Origin: DASRBN01 sp035294305
GTDB lineage: Bacteria > Chloroflexota > Ktedonobacteria > Ktedonobacterales > Ktedonobacteraceae
Assembly (NCBI GenBank): GCA_035294305.1
Contig: DATGLD010000008.1
Location: 62,001-126,000, forward strand
DNA length: 64,000 bases
Direction: 5' to 3'
In this document: piece after piece, positions 26,084 to 34,541 of the stretch
How the letters are laid out: every line of letters starts with the position of its first letter
How positions within the stretch are numbered: position 1 is the first letter of the stretch
Translations under genes and position numbers: made by a program
The notes under the pieces: generated by a model
The model's database searches: none
The model's input: the letters and a program-made list of their open reading frames with translations, nothing else
Told to the model about the DNA's origin: nothing

Positions 26084-27676
26084 GTGATATTTACGAGTGA
26101 TCTCACCTGGATACTCTTCCTGCCGGTGTTGGGCGCATTAGCAGTGCTGGCAACCCCGGTACGAATTGCGCGCTGGATGGCCTTGTTGTTCTCCGCCGCC
26201 ACCTTCGCGCTATCCCTGGCCATATTCATCCGTATCGCCGTCAATGGCTATAACTTTGGCAGCCTGGCGAACCCTGCCGATTCGTACAACGCCCCCTGGA
26301 TCAATTTTAACGCCGGCTCCTTCCATTTCGTCGTCAACTACTTTCTGGGGGTAGACGGCCTGGCTCTGCCCATGGTCATCTTGAACGCCCTGCTCACCAT
26401 GCTGGCGATCATCGGCGGCTGGCATAAAACGCGTGTCAAAGAATACATGGCCCTGATACTGTTGCTGGAAACCGGTGTCATGGGCGTCTTCATATCGCTT
26501 GACCTGTTCCTCTTCTTCCTCTTCTGGGAAGTCGAACTCGCCCCCATGTTCCTGTTGATCGGCATCTGGGGCAACGAACACATCAAGCATACCGTCTTCG
26601 GCGATATGCCCGGTCGCATCTACTCGGCCTGGAAATTCCTGCTGTACACATTCTTCGGCAGTATCTTCATGCTCGCTGGTATCCTCTTGCTCTACTTCAA
26701 CGAAGGTGGCACAACGGCCAGCATGCAGTTCTTCCTGACGCATATGCCCGGCGGCAACGTATCGTTCCTCGGCATCACGATGAGCCTGCAACTGCTGATC
26801 TTCCTGCTCATCTACCTGGCCTTCGCCATCAAGATACCAATGTTCCCATTCCATACCTGGCTGCCCGACGCGCACACCGATGCCCCGACTGAGGTCAGCG
26901 TGATCCTGGCGGGTATTCTGCTGAAGATGGGCGCCTATGGACTGATCCGTATCTGCCTGACACTCCTGCCGGTTGGTATCCAGCAGTTCTCGGGCTGGCT
27001 GGCGATCCTGGCCGTTATCAACATACTGTATGGCGCGGGCATCTGCCTGGTGCAGACCGATATGAAGCGTTTGATCGCCTATTCCAGCGTCAGCCACATG
27101 GGAGTCGTACTGCTGGGTGTAGCAGCGGCGGCTGGTCTGACCGGAACGGCCCAGCTCGCATTTCGCACGGCGGCGCTCACCGGTGCGAGCATCCAGATGT
27201 TCAGTCACGGCATCATCACCGGCCTGCTCTTCTTCTGCGTCGGTGTCATTTACGATCACGCCCATACCCGCGAAATTGCGGTCTTCGGGGGTGTCGCTAG
27301 AGTGATGCCGGTACTCGCAACATTCTTTACGTTCGCCGGCCTGGCCTCCCTCGGGCTACCAGGATTGGCCGGCTTCGTCGCCGAATACATGACCTTTACA
27401 GCTAGCTTCAAAATCTGGGCCGCTGTAACCGCCGCTTCAGTCTTCACGATGATCCTCACGGCCAGCTATCTGCTGTGGATGTTGAAGCGCGTCTTCTACG
27501 GCCCTTTCAATCTCAAGTGGAAACTGCTGCCGGACGCAACTTTGCGCGAGTCATTGCCGCTCATTTCGCTGGCATCGGTCATCGTTCTGGTGGGAATATA
27601 TCCGGCTTTCTTGATTAATATGCTGAATCCCAGTCTGACCGCAATCATGCAGACCGTAACCACGGCCCTGCATTGA
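26084..27676 (+). CDS. nuoM: NADH-quinone oxidoreductase subunit M
   Basis: NuoM is the middle antiporter-like pump of the complex I membrane arm. The 530-residue product has FFLFWEVELAPMFLLIGIWG (key glutamate), the KIPMFPFHTWLPDAHTDAPTEVSVILAGILLKMGAYG block, and KRLIAYSSVSHMG. The start is GTG with GAGGG directly after the nuoL stop. Helix number and length are normal for the family. Confidence 0.95.
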   Translation: MIFTSDLTWILFLPVLGALAVLATPVRIARWMALLFSAATFALSLAIFIRIAVNGYNFGSLANPADSYNAPWINFNAGSFHFVVNYFLGVDGLALPMVILNALLTMLAIIGGWHKTRVKEYMALILLLETGVMGVFISLDLFLFFLFWEVELAPMFLLIGIWGNEHIKHTVFGDMPGRIYSAWKFLLYTFFGSIFMLAGILLLYFNEGGTTASMQFFLTHMPGGNVSFLGITMSLQLLIFLLIYLAFAIKIPMFPFHTWLPDAHTDAPTEVSVILAGILLKMGAYGLIRICLTLLPVGIQQFSGWLAILAVINILYGAGICLVQTDMKRLIAYSSVSHMGVVLLGVAAAAGLTGTAQLAFRTAALTGASIQMFSHGIITGLLFFCVGVIYDHAHTREIAVFGGVARVMPVLATFFTFAGLASLGLPGLAGFVAEYMTFTASFKIWAAVTAASVFTMILTASYLLWMLKRVFYGPFNLKWKLLPDATLRESLPLISLASVIVLVGIYPAFLINMLNPSLTAIMQTVTTALH

Positions 27677-27695
27677 ATGGAAGAGGCATGATGTT

Positions 27696-27735
27696 CTGCC
27701 TGTAGGGACAGCGGCTTGTCCCTGTCCTCAGGCAG
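27696..27735. repeat. Hairpin between nuoM and nuoN
   Basis: AGGGACA (27704-27710) pairs with TGTCCCT (27717-27723), inside outer CTGCCTG (27696-27702) and CAGGCAG (27729-27735). No T-run follows, so it is more likely an mRNA-stabilising or REP-type hairpin than a terminator. It may reduce nuoN relative to upstream genes. Confidence 0.6.
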
Positions 27736-27760
27736 GACGAAAAGAAAAGGAATAATCGGT

Positions 27761-29245
27761 ATGTTTCAAGTATATGATCTCTATTTACTGGGGCCAGAAT
27801 TAAGCCTCACGCTGCTGGCGCTCGTCGTAATACTGGTGGACCTGTTTATAAAGCGCTTCATCGTCACCACCATCGTCGCCTTTGTCGGGCTACTTCTCCC
27901 CCTCGGTATCCTGATATCGCAGGCGGCCTCGCTGGACTTCTCGCAGCCCCATCGCGCCTTTTACGGCATGCTGGTCGTCGATCCGTATGCCATCTTCTTC
28001 GGCTTCATCTTCCTGTTTATCGCCTTCATGATGATCCTGATGTCTTACCGCTATATCCAGAAATACGTCAGGTCGGGAGCCGAATTCTACACGCTGCTAC
28101 TCTTCTCCATTACCGGCATGATGTTGATGGCAAGCACCGGCGAGCTGATTTCGATCTACATCTCCTATGAACTCGCCAGCATTCCGCTCTACGTTATGGC
28201 AGGCCTGTTGCGCACCGGAGAGCGTTCGGCAGAGGCAGCTATCAAATATGTCCTGCTTGGTGCCATGTCCTCGGCCATCCTGTTGTATGGTTTTGCTCTG
28301 CTCTACGGACTCACCGGAACCACCGACCTGATGGGCATAGCCGCCGCCATCCGTACCGGAGTCGCGCCCGGCAACCCACTGCTCATGGTTGCCTCAGTGC
28401 TGATCCTGGCCGGATTCGGCTTCAAAATTTCGGCGGTGCCATTTCACATGTGGGCGCCGGATATTTACGAAGGCTCTCCGACGGTATCCACCGCTTTCTT
28501 CTCGGTTGGCTCCAAATCGGCAGGGTTCGCCGCTCTCATTCGCGTTTTCATCGATGGTGGCCTGGGACAGGTCAACTACACCTCGCTACTGATCATCTTT
28601 TGCATCGTCGCCATCCTCACTATGACCTTCGGCAATATTGTCGCCGCCGTGCAAACAAACGTCAAGCGCCTGATGGCCTATTCCAGCATTGCGCAGGCCG
28701 GTTACATCCTCACCGGTGTCATCGCCAGCCTCTCCGACAAGAACACCAACGGCATATCCGCATCCCTCTTCTTCATCGCTGTCTATGTCGTCACCAACCT
28801 GGGCGCCTTCTCCGGCATCATCGCCCTGGCAAACGCGACGGGCGGCGAGCGGCTGGAAGATTTCCGTGGCCTGGCGAGGCGCTCACCGCTGGTTGCAGCC
28901 TGTACTGCGCTCTGCCTGCTCTCCCTGGCAGGCATACCGCCCCTGGCTGGCTTCATGAGCAAAGTCTTCATCTTCACTGCCGTCTGGAATCAAGGGCTGG
29001 GATGGCTCGTCGTGATCGCCCTGCTCAACACCGTCGTCTCGCTAGTCTACTATGGAAACATCGTAAGGTCCATGTACTTCGATGCGCCGCCCAAGCCAGA
29101 CTACTTCCGACCTTCGCCCACGATAGCGACCTCGATCACCGTGGCAACGGCAGGCCTGCTCGTCCTCTTCTTCGGCGCGCAATTGCTGCTGGCAGTGGCC
29201 GATCCATCGGCAGGTAGCCTGCTGGCGTTCCTGATAGGGAAGTAA
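27761..29245 (+). CDS. nuoN: NADH-quinone oxidoreductase subunit N
   Basis: NuoN is the antiporter-like subunit nearest the NuoK/J part of the membrane arm. The 494-residue product has the helix with the key glutamate (LISIYISYELASIPLYVMAG), the GFGFKISAVPFHMWAPDIYEGSPT block, KRLMAYSSIAQAGY, and LAGIPPLAGFMSKVFIF. Start at MFQVYDL with AAAAGGAA upstream; the open frame extends 15 codons further but through the intergenic hairpin. It ends the nuoJ-N run, immediately before a long perfect palindrome. Confidence 0.95.
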   Translation: MFQVYDLYLLGPELSLTLLALVVILVDLFIKRFIVTTIVAFVGLLLPLGILISQAASLDFSQPHRAFYGMLVVDPYAIFFGFIFLFIAFMMILMSYRYIQKYVRSGAEFYTLLLFSITGMMLMASTGELISIYISYELASIPLYVMAGLLRTGERSAEAAIKYVLLGAMSSAILLYGFALLYGLTGTTDLMGIAAAIRTGVAPGNPLLMVASVLILAGFGFKISAVPFHMWAPDIYEGSPTVSTAFFSVGSKSAGFAALIRVFIDGGLGQVNYTSLLIIFCIVAILTMTFGNIVAAVQTNVKRLMAYSSIAQAGYILTGVIASLSDKNTNGISASLFFIAVYVVTNLGAFSGIIALANATGGERLEDFRGLARRSPLVAACTALCLLSLAGIPPLAGFMSKVFIFTAVWNQGLGWLVVIALLNTVVSLVYYGNIVRSMYFDAPPKPDYFRPSPTIATSITVATAGLLVLFFGAQLLLAVADPSAGSLLAFLIGK

Positions 29246-29246
29246 A

Positions 29247-29312
29247 TCATGTACAGGCTTTGCACATAAAGTCCGTCTCACCGGGGACTTTATGTGCAAA
29301 GCCTGTACATGA
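29247..29312. repeat. Perfect 28-base-pair palindrome after nuoN
   Basis: Arms 29247-29274 and 29285-29312 are exact reverse complements (starting TCATGTACAGGCTTTGCACA), with a 10-base loop. It starts two bases after the nuoN stop codon. No T-run follows. As RNA it would be an extremely stable hairpin capping the nuo transcript; as DNA it looks like an inserted palindrome. Confidence 0.85.
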
Positions 29313-29340
29313 ATCATCCCGAATCCCGACAAGTGAGCTT

Positions 29341-29376
29341 GGAGAGGGCGTTCCCTTATGGTTGCCCTCTTCCACC
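29341..29376. repeat. Palindromic repeat, family 2, abutting a kinase fragment
   Basis: GAGAGGGCG near 29342 faces TGCCCTCTTCC near 29363, and TATGGTTGCCCTCTTCCAC resembles the arm of the repeats at 3439 and 20322. It ends less than 10 bases from the stop codon of the truncated kinase reading frame. Confidence 0.45.
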
Positions 29377-29384
29377 TGCCTGCA

Positions 29385-29537
29385 CTATGGCTGGTATTTC
29401 GATCCTGTTCGTATTACCTTGAGAGCAACCTGCCGGTGAAGTTGTATATCTTCCGCGAGGTATACCTCGCCCATGCCACCGCTTCCAATCAAACGCAGCA
29501 ATTGATAATGCCCCAATTTGAGTCCTTCGAGAGCCAT
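29385..29537 (-). pseudogene. Ser/Thr kinase N-terminal fragment
   Basis: The 50-residue frame MALEGLKLGHYQLLRLIGSG and onwards matches only the first part of a Hanks-type kinase: the glycine loop (GSGGMGEVYLAED) and the ATP-binding lysine strand (QVALKVI). It stops soon after, with no catalytic loop, no DFG and no membrane segment. Its start resembles that of the complete kinase just upstream on the same strand (MVLESLQNGRYRLLRLIGQG), so it is probably the remnant of a second, tandem kinase gene. A family 2 palindrome lies right at its end, at or near the break point. It overlaps no other gene and probably makes no working protein. Confidence 0.7.
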
Positions 29538-29560
29538 TTCCCCTCCTGAATGCCTACGCG

Positions 29561-31420
29561 TTATAACTTCCACAACATGGCGTTGCTAAACACCACGTCG
29601 GCGGTATCGCTGTTGCCAAAACTTTCGGATGCCGCCACGCCAATTTGCCCAGAACTGTAGGTGCTATCGGTCACAGTAATGAGCAAGTGATTATTCACAT
29701 ACAGGCTGATAGAGGTTCCGATTGCGACAACTGCAAGCAAGTTAGTTTGCCCCGGCCCTTTCTGAATATACGAACTGGAGCTGTGTTGCAGTATTGAGGG
29801 AAAGTTATTGCCATTAGCGACCTCGAGTTCATATGATCCATCACTGCCAATGACAAAAAGGTAGTAGTTTGACAGGTTTTCATTTTCACGGAATGCAATG
29901 CCACCTGCCTCGCCTTTCACAATGATCATTTGTACCTGGAAGGTAAGATTACTAAGCGGTGCAACGTTGGCTTCAGGACTACATATAAAAATGCCCCCGA
30001 GCGGAGAACTCTGAATGACGTGATACGCGTTGCTGGTAAACCCGCAGCCACCCGCACCTGTAACATTGGTTGTGTCCCACTGGTACGCCTTGCTATTATC
30101 ATGCATCGGGTCATCAAGTACCAGCGTTCCAGTATGCGGAGGATAGGGATTTCGCGTTTGCGGCAGTGCGGGCGGCGTAGCAGTGCTGCCAGGAATGGTT
30201 GAATCAGCACTTGCTGTTGCAGTGGCACGAGCATTAGCGGTGGCCGTGGTATTACCGTTCGTTGTAGCAGTAGGTGAATTGGCCTTACCGCCTCCATTCT
30301 GATGCAGAAGCGCTACTGCCAGCCCGGTACCGGCAAATATCAATAGCAGGATCAATCCGATAATCGCGAAGTTTCTTGCCCGGAAGAATCCGGGTTGTTT
30401 ATCTGAAATGGCCTGGGTCTTAGTGATTCCAGGACCGGATGGAGCCGCCGCTGTAATTGAGTAATCTGGTATGCGAACCGTGCCTGGTGAAGCTGGTACA
30501 GGTGATAAGACGGAAGGCGCTGGAGGATAGAGCGTGCGTTGGGATGCAGGATCGGGAAGCAGCGCCTGCTCCAGTGCGCGGGCAAACTCACTAATAGAGG
30601 GGTAGCGCTCCGCTGGATCCTTGGCGAGCGCGCGTAGTATCACCGCATTCACCACTTCCGGGAGGGCCGGATTGATGGTGCTGGGCGGTGGAGGCGGGGC
30701 CATAAGATGCTGGTACATGATCTGATTCGTGTTGCCCTGAAAAGGAGAGCGACCGGTCAGGAGCTCGAAAGCCATGACCGCTAGCGCGTACTGATCGGTG
30801 GCTGGCACTGGCGTGCCGCTCCACTGTTCCGGCGACATGTAGATGGGCGTGCCGCGCACAGCTTGACTGCTGCGCGTTGCCGCCGCTGTGATCTTGGCTA
30901 CGCCGAAATCGGCCAGCAGCAGATCAGGGCAGTTGGGATTGTCACGATTGCCACGAATAAGAAAATTGGCGGGCTTGACATCGCGGTGAATAATGCCCCG
31001 GTCGTGCGCATACTGGAGCGCGTCGGCAGCCTGGCGTATGAGTTGCACAATATCCCGCGGCGCAAGCGGCCCTCTATCCTGGCGCTGCTTCAACCAGTCC
31101 TTGAACGATCCCTCCGGACAGAAGGGCATAACCATATAAGTTGGGGTAGAGCCATCCGAGCTTGCTTCGTCAAAGTCGAAGAGCGGCAAAATATGGGGAT
31201 GATTCAGTTTGGCTATCGTCTGGGCCTCGCGATGGAAGAGCCGGATAGCATCTCTCGTCGCATCGTCATCAGGATACGCGCCCATTTCAGTCGAGATGAC
31301 CTTAATCGCTACCTGCCGGTCAATGCGTGTATCCTCCCCCAGGTAGACTCTACCCATAGCGCCCTGCCCGATCAGACGAAGCAGCCGGTACCGCCCATTC
31401 TGTAACGATTCTAATACCAT
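29561..31420 (-). CDS. Membrane Ser/Thr protein kinase with lectin-like ectodomain
   Basis: The 619-residue protein has an intact Hanks-type kinase domain (about 10-285): glycine loop GQGAMGRVYLGED, lysine QVAIKVI (K40), catalytic IIHRDVKPANF (D147), DFG (171-173) and SPEQW. A proline-rich juxtamembrane linker leads to one membrane helix (about 351-372), then a Thr/Ala/Asn-rich stalk, then a beta-rich ectodomain (about 430-619) of concanavalin/DUF1080-like type. The topology puts the kinase inside and the sensor outside. Start MVLESLQ is chosen over a longer frame because it has AGAGG and matches kinase starts. The same ectodomain type is found in the non-kinase protein at 32140-33342. Confidence 0.88.
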   Translation of the reverse strand: MVLESLQNGRYRLLRLIGQGAMGRVYLGEDTRIDRQVAIKVISTEMGAYPDDDATRDAIRLFHREAQTIAKLNHPHILPLFDFDEASSDGSTPTYMVMPFCPEGSFKDWLKQRQDRGPLAPRDIVQLIRQAADALQYAHDRGIIHRDVKPANFLIRGNRDNPNCPDLLLADFGVAKITAAATRSSQAVRGTPIYMSPEQWSGTPVPATDQYALAVMAFELLTGRSPFQGNTNQIMYQHLMAPPPPPSTINPALPEVVNAVILRALAKDPAERYPSISEFARALEQALLPDPASQRTLYPPAPSVLSPVPASPGTVRIPDYSITAAAPSGPGITKTQAISDKQPGFFRARNFAIIGLILLLIFAGTGLAVALLHQNGGGKANSPTATTNGNTTATANARATATASADSTIPGSTATPPALPQTRNPYPPHTGTLVLDDPMHDNSKAYQWDTTNVTGAGGCGFTSNAYHVIQSSPLGGIFICSPEANVAPLSNLTFQVQMIIVKGEAGGIAFRENENLSNYYLFVIGSDGSYELEVANGNNFPSILQHSSSSYIQKGPGQTNLLAVVAIGTSISLYVNNHLLITVTDSTYSSGQIGVAASESFGNSDTADVVFSNAMLWKL

Positions 31421-31598
31421 ACATGCCTCTTTTGGACTAGCCGGTAAAACATTGCGAGCCCTTGAAGAGTATAGCACAGGAGCGGCGGATTGAAAATATG
31501 AAGTGTGATCTGGTTTGATTCCGTTTGCATCTCCCCCACAAACGTTGTACCCTTCACTAGTGAGAATCTCAAATGCGCACCAAGGGAGACTACATACA

Positions 31599-32018
31599 AT
31601 GAGTACCAATAGTTCACAAGAAACACAGCCTGCGCGTTCCGAAAGCGGCGGAAATATCCTTAAACGCCTTGCTGGTAGCATAACTGGTAGCGTGAGGACC
31701 AGAACAATATTCGGCACACCGGTAGAAAAAGATGGTATCACCGTAATTCCTGTTGCCAGAGCGCGTTGGGCCACCGGTTCTGCCGGCAATGCTCAAAAGG
31801 ATGCAAATGAGGATCACAACGGCGAGGGCATCACCGGTGATGGAGGCGTTAACATAATCCCGGCAGGATACGTGGAGGTGAGAGATGGGCGCGCCAGGTT
31901 CCACCCGATTTATGATCCAGCCAGGGTCACTCAGATAATAATCGCTTCAGGCGTTGTGGCAGTGCTGCTGTTGCAAGCGGTGCGCTGGCTCAGTTCTAAA
32001 CGAGAAAAGCAAAGATAG
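31599..32018 (+). CDS. GerW/YtfJ-family sporulation-associated protein
   Basis: The 139-residue protein matches the GerW (YtfJ) family: RTIFGTPVEKDGITVIPVAR, then a glycine/asparagine-rich middle, then NIIPAGYVEVRDGRARFHPI. In Bacillus, YtfJ/GerW is needed for normal spore germination, and relatives occur in many non-Firmicutes with unknown roles. A C-terminal hydrophobic helix (about 112-130) suggests membrane attachment. AAGGGAG lies upstream of the ATG at 31599. It sits between two ectodomain-bearing genes on the opposite strand, and its own stop codon is inside its terminator stem. Confidence 0.8.
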   Translation: MSTNSSQETQPARSESGGNILKRLAGSITGSVRTRTIFGTPVEKDGITVIPVARARWATGSAGNAQKDANEDHNGEGITGDGGVNIIPAGYVEVRDGRARFHPIYDPARVTQIIIASGVVAVLLLQAVRWLSSKREKQR

Positions 32019-32056
32019 ACCTTGCAGGTTATTGCCAGGTCTATCTTTCTGCTCTT
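32011..32056 (+). terminator. Intrinsic terminator overlapping gerW-like stop codon
   Basis: AAAGATAGACCT (32011-32022) pairs perfectly with AGGTCTATCTTT (32037-32048), followed by CTGCTCTTGTCTTT. The stop codon lies within the left arm. Confidence 0.75.
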
Positions 32057-32139
32057 GTCTTTAGATAAAGGACAAAGCCGTCGAAATGCTCTCATGTTCA
32101 GATGTTTGAGGTATTTCACTTCTACGCTACATGAGACCA

Positions 32140-33342
32140 TTACGACGATGTTGTCCATACCAGCGCGTTCGTATAGACGATAGTCGTCGGATTGCTGTTA
32201 TCGACGGCTTCTAATCCAATAATCCCCTTGCTGAATTGGCTGGTGGTCAAATCACTATCCGTCGCCGTATCAATGTGCGAACCGTTGACAAACATGTTTA
32301 CCGTATCACCCTGTACGGTGATGGCGACCACATTTGGCTGACTCCCCTGGTGAATCGCCGAACTCGCTTGATAATTATTGTGGAGCTTTGAGTACTGGTT
32401 GTTTACGAGCGCGTAGAGATTGTACGTTCCATCTCCGCAGATATCGAAGCGGAAGAAGTTGTTGTTGTCAATGTATCTGAAGAGCAGGCCGCCACAATCA
32501 CCCTGTTGAATGGTCATGGTGACTTGATAGGCGAAGTCGCCAAAAGTGCTATTCAGCCGCAGGCATTCCTGAAGTTCGCTGGCCTGCTGGATGCTAACCT
32601 GAAATCCATTGGGCGCGAACTGGCAGGTCGAGGTAGAAGGCCAGTCGGAGCTACTGCTGGTAAACGGATAGAATACGGCCAATTTTGTGAATGGCGGATA
32701 GGACGACGTGACGATTGCGGTGGCAGTAGCATTCGCAATTGCGGTAGTAGTAGCAATCGCATTGGCTGTAGCGTTGGCATGCGCGGTGGCGGCGGTATTC
32801 GCTTGCGCGGTGCTGGCATTCGCTGTTTCCGTCGCGTTCGTATGAGCGGTTGTCGCGTTATTATTGGCTGCTACCACGAGAATGATGCCCGCGATAACGA
32901 GCAGAACCACTACACCTCCAATAATTGCCAGAATGCGACCTGTGCGACGCGGGCGCTGAGGGGGAGCCGATGGAACAGGCGGAATAGGCGGTACACCAGT
33001 AGATGGCTGCTGCGCATATGACGCGTAGTTCGGATTCGAAGGTGAATTTACTACGGTCGGATCATTCGAACCGTAGGGGTAATAATTGGGACTCGATCCT
33101 GGCCCCGATGGTTCCCGCACTGTGGGATTCGCCTGGTAAGGGTTGTATGGGTCGTAATTCGTGTTGGGCGGAGGTGGTGTGCCTGGCCCCGGTGTTGGCG
33201 GATTAACAGGATACGGATTGTAGTTAGGGTTAGAACCCTGATGAGGTGGAGGCGGAGGTGGCGCACCATATGATGTTCCAGGATTCTGATTGGGATCCGA
33301 AGGATTCGGATTGTAAGGGTTGTAGTTAGGATTCTGGCTCAC
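32140..33342 (-). CDS. Membrane-anchored ectodomain protein with Pro/Asn/Tyr-rich cytoplasmic tail
   Basis: The 400-residue protein (GTG start, AAGGAG 8 bases upstream) has a low-complexity N-terminal half (about 1-140) of NPNYNPYNP-type repeats and polyproline. One membrane helix follows (about 152-174) after a basic RPRRTGR stop-transfer-like stretch. A Thr/Ala/Asn-rich stalk (about 178-235) leads to an ectodomain (about 245-400). That ectodomain parallels the one on the kinase at 29561: GGLLFRYIDNNNFFRFDICG here against GGIAFRENENLSNYYLFVIG there. So it has the receptor plan without a kinase. The cytoplasmic part could be a substrate or scaffold. No enzymatic motif is seen. Confidence 0.65.
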   Translation of the reverse strand: MSQNPNYNPYNPNPSDPNQNPGTSYGAPPPPPPHQGSNPNYNPYPVNPPTPGPGTPPPPNTNYDPYNPYQANPTVREPSGPGSSPNYYPYGSNDPTVVNSPSNPNYASYAQQPSTGVPPIPPVPSAPPQRPRRTGRILAIIGGVVVLLVIAGIILVVAANNNATTAHTNATETANASTAQANTAATAHANATANAIATTTAIANATATAIVTSSYPPFTKLAVFYPFTSSSSDWPSTSTCQFAPNGFQVSIQQASELQECLRLNSTFGDFAYQVTMTIQQGDCGGLLFRYIDNNNFFRFDICGDGTYNLYALVNNQYSKLHNNYQASSAIHQGSQPNVVAITVQGDTVNMFVNGSHIDTATDSDLTTSQFSKGIIGLEAVDNSNPTTIVYTNALVWTTSS

Positions 33343-33548
33343 AATATTGGCTCCTTGTCGAAATAAGCAAAGAGAACGATATAAAAGCTGAAATAGTATA
33401 ACATAGAGCCGAGCAAAATGAAAGGAATTTGGGCGCCAGTATTTCGAGCGGAGCAAAAAGGCGGTTTTGCAAAGCGGCCATGTTGTGTGCTATATTTCAT
33501 AATATCAATATTAGTACCTTGATAGCTATAAATAGCGTGTATCTTGTT

Positions 33549-33643
33549 CGCCAGGGAGCTTGGGAAAGCCAGGCTGAGAGGGTGGCCTACTTCATCGCCA
33601 CCGACCGGTTGAACCTGATCTGGATAATGCCAGCGCAGGGACG
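33549..33643 (+). ncRNA. TPP riboswitch (thi box)
   Basis: The element has the conserved thi-box parts in order: CCAGGCTGAGAGGGTGGCC (CTGAGA at 33574-33579), a variable stem with CCGACC, then TTGAACCTGATCTGG and ATAATGCCAGCGCAGGGA (33609-33641). Together these form the pyrimidine- and pyrophosphate-sensing helices. It lies 5' of an ABC transporter for a thiamine precursor, with an intrinsic terminator between, so thiamine pyrophosphate would switch off transcription of the transporter. Confidence 0.95.
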
Positions 33644-33677
33644 GACAGCAACACCAGGTTGAAGAAGTCCTCATCTC

Positions 33678-33713
33678 AGGGGCGCTAGCATATGCCGGCG
33701 CCCCTCTTTTATT
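33678..33713 (+). terminator. Riboswitch expression-platform terminator
   Basis: AGGGGCGC (33678-33685) pairs with GCGCCCCT (33698-33705), followed by CTTTTATT. It lies 35 bases after the TPP aptamer and about 58 before the ABC ATPase start, which fits transcriptional OFF control. Confidence 0.85.
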
Positions 33714-33770
33714 GCTCTAACATGCCTGCGTACAAGAGTACACGATTTCTCGCGAAGGACGGTGAATAAG

Positions 33771-34541
33771 ATGGACATGCCGAAATTGCTGGTGCAAGAT
33801 GTTACAAAAACATTTCATAATGGGCGGCAGCCCCTGGAAACGCTTGCCTCTATTGATCTGACCGTTGCCGGAGGCGAATTTGTTTCAATCATCGGGCCGA
33901 GTGGCTGTGGCAAGAGCACGCTGTTTAATATCATTGCCGGTGTAGAAGAACCCAGTTCGGGTACGATTGCCATCGATGGAGAAATGGATGCCTCACGAGC
34001 AGGCAGGGCAGGATATATGCCCCAGCAGCCGCTGCTCCTTCCCTGGAGAACCGTCGAAGAAAATGTTCTGTTGGGATTGGATGTGCGCCGCGTCCCGCGT
34101 AAGGAAGCACACCAGGAGGCCCATAAACTGCTCAAGCGCTTCGGACTGGCCGAATTTGCAGAGAACTACCCCTCAACGCTCTCCGGCGGGATGCGCCAGC
34201 GCGTAGCCCTCCTGCGCACAGTGCTCTTCAACCGCTCCTTCCTGCTGTTGGATGAGCCATTCGGCGCGCTCGATGCGCTCACGCGACTGGCAAGTCAAAT
34301 GTGGCTGCTCAACGTCTGGGACGAGTTCCACTCCAGTGTTCTCTTTATCACGCACGATGTACGTGAAGCAATTTTGCTCTCCGATCGCATCTATGTCCTG
34401 AGCGCACGCCCGGCCCGCGTTTTACGTGTGGTGGAAGTTGATCTTCCTCGCCCGCGCACAACTGAACATCTCGCACTCGAGCGATCCGTGCAACTGGAAC
34501 AAGACCTGGTAGCGCTGCTGATGAAGGAGCAAAGCATATGA
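33771..34541 (+). CDS. ABC transporter ATPase for thiamine precursor (ThiZ-like)
   Basis: This 256-residue ATPase powers uptake. It has Walker A GPSGCGKST, the Q-loop MPQQPLLLPWR, the signature LSGGMRQRVALLR, Walker B FLLLDEPFGALD and the H-loop FITHDVREA. It belongs to the nitrate/sulfonate/taurine-type family that includes ThiZ. The start ATG at 33771 is preferred over a GTG at 33762 because AAGGAC is then 10 bases away. It is under TPP-riboswitch control, and its stop overlaps the permease start. Confidence 0.88.
   Translation: MDMPKLLVQDVTKTFHNGRQPLETLASIDLTVAGGEFVSIIGPSGCGKSTLFNIIAGVEEPSSGTIAIDGEMDASRAGRAGYMPQQPLLLPWRTVEENVLLGLDVRRVPRKEAHQEAHKLLKRFGLAEFAENYPSTLSGGMRQRVALLRTVLFNRSFLLLDEPFGALDALTRLASQMWLLNVWDEFHSSVLFITHDVREAILLSDRIYVLSARPARVLRVVEVDLPRPRTTEHLALERSVQLEQDLVALLMKEQSI

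Noticed and set aside
26210..27265. Long minus-strand open frame opposite nuoM
   Set aside because: Charged low-complexity antisense translation of the hydrophobic nuoM helices; no start signal.
28450..29217. Open frame overlapping nuoN in another plus frame
   Set aside because: Arg/His-rich frame-shifted shadow of nuoN.
29247..29312. Ordinary intrinsic terminator after nuoN
   Set aside because: The hairpin is perfect and long but no run of T follows on either strand, so it is listed as a palindrome instead.
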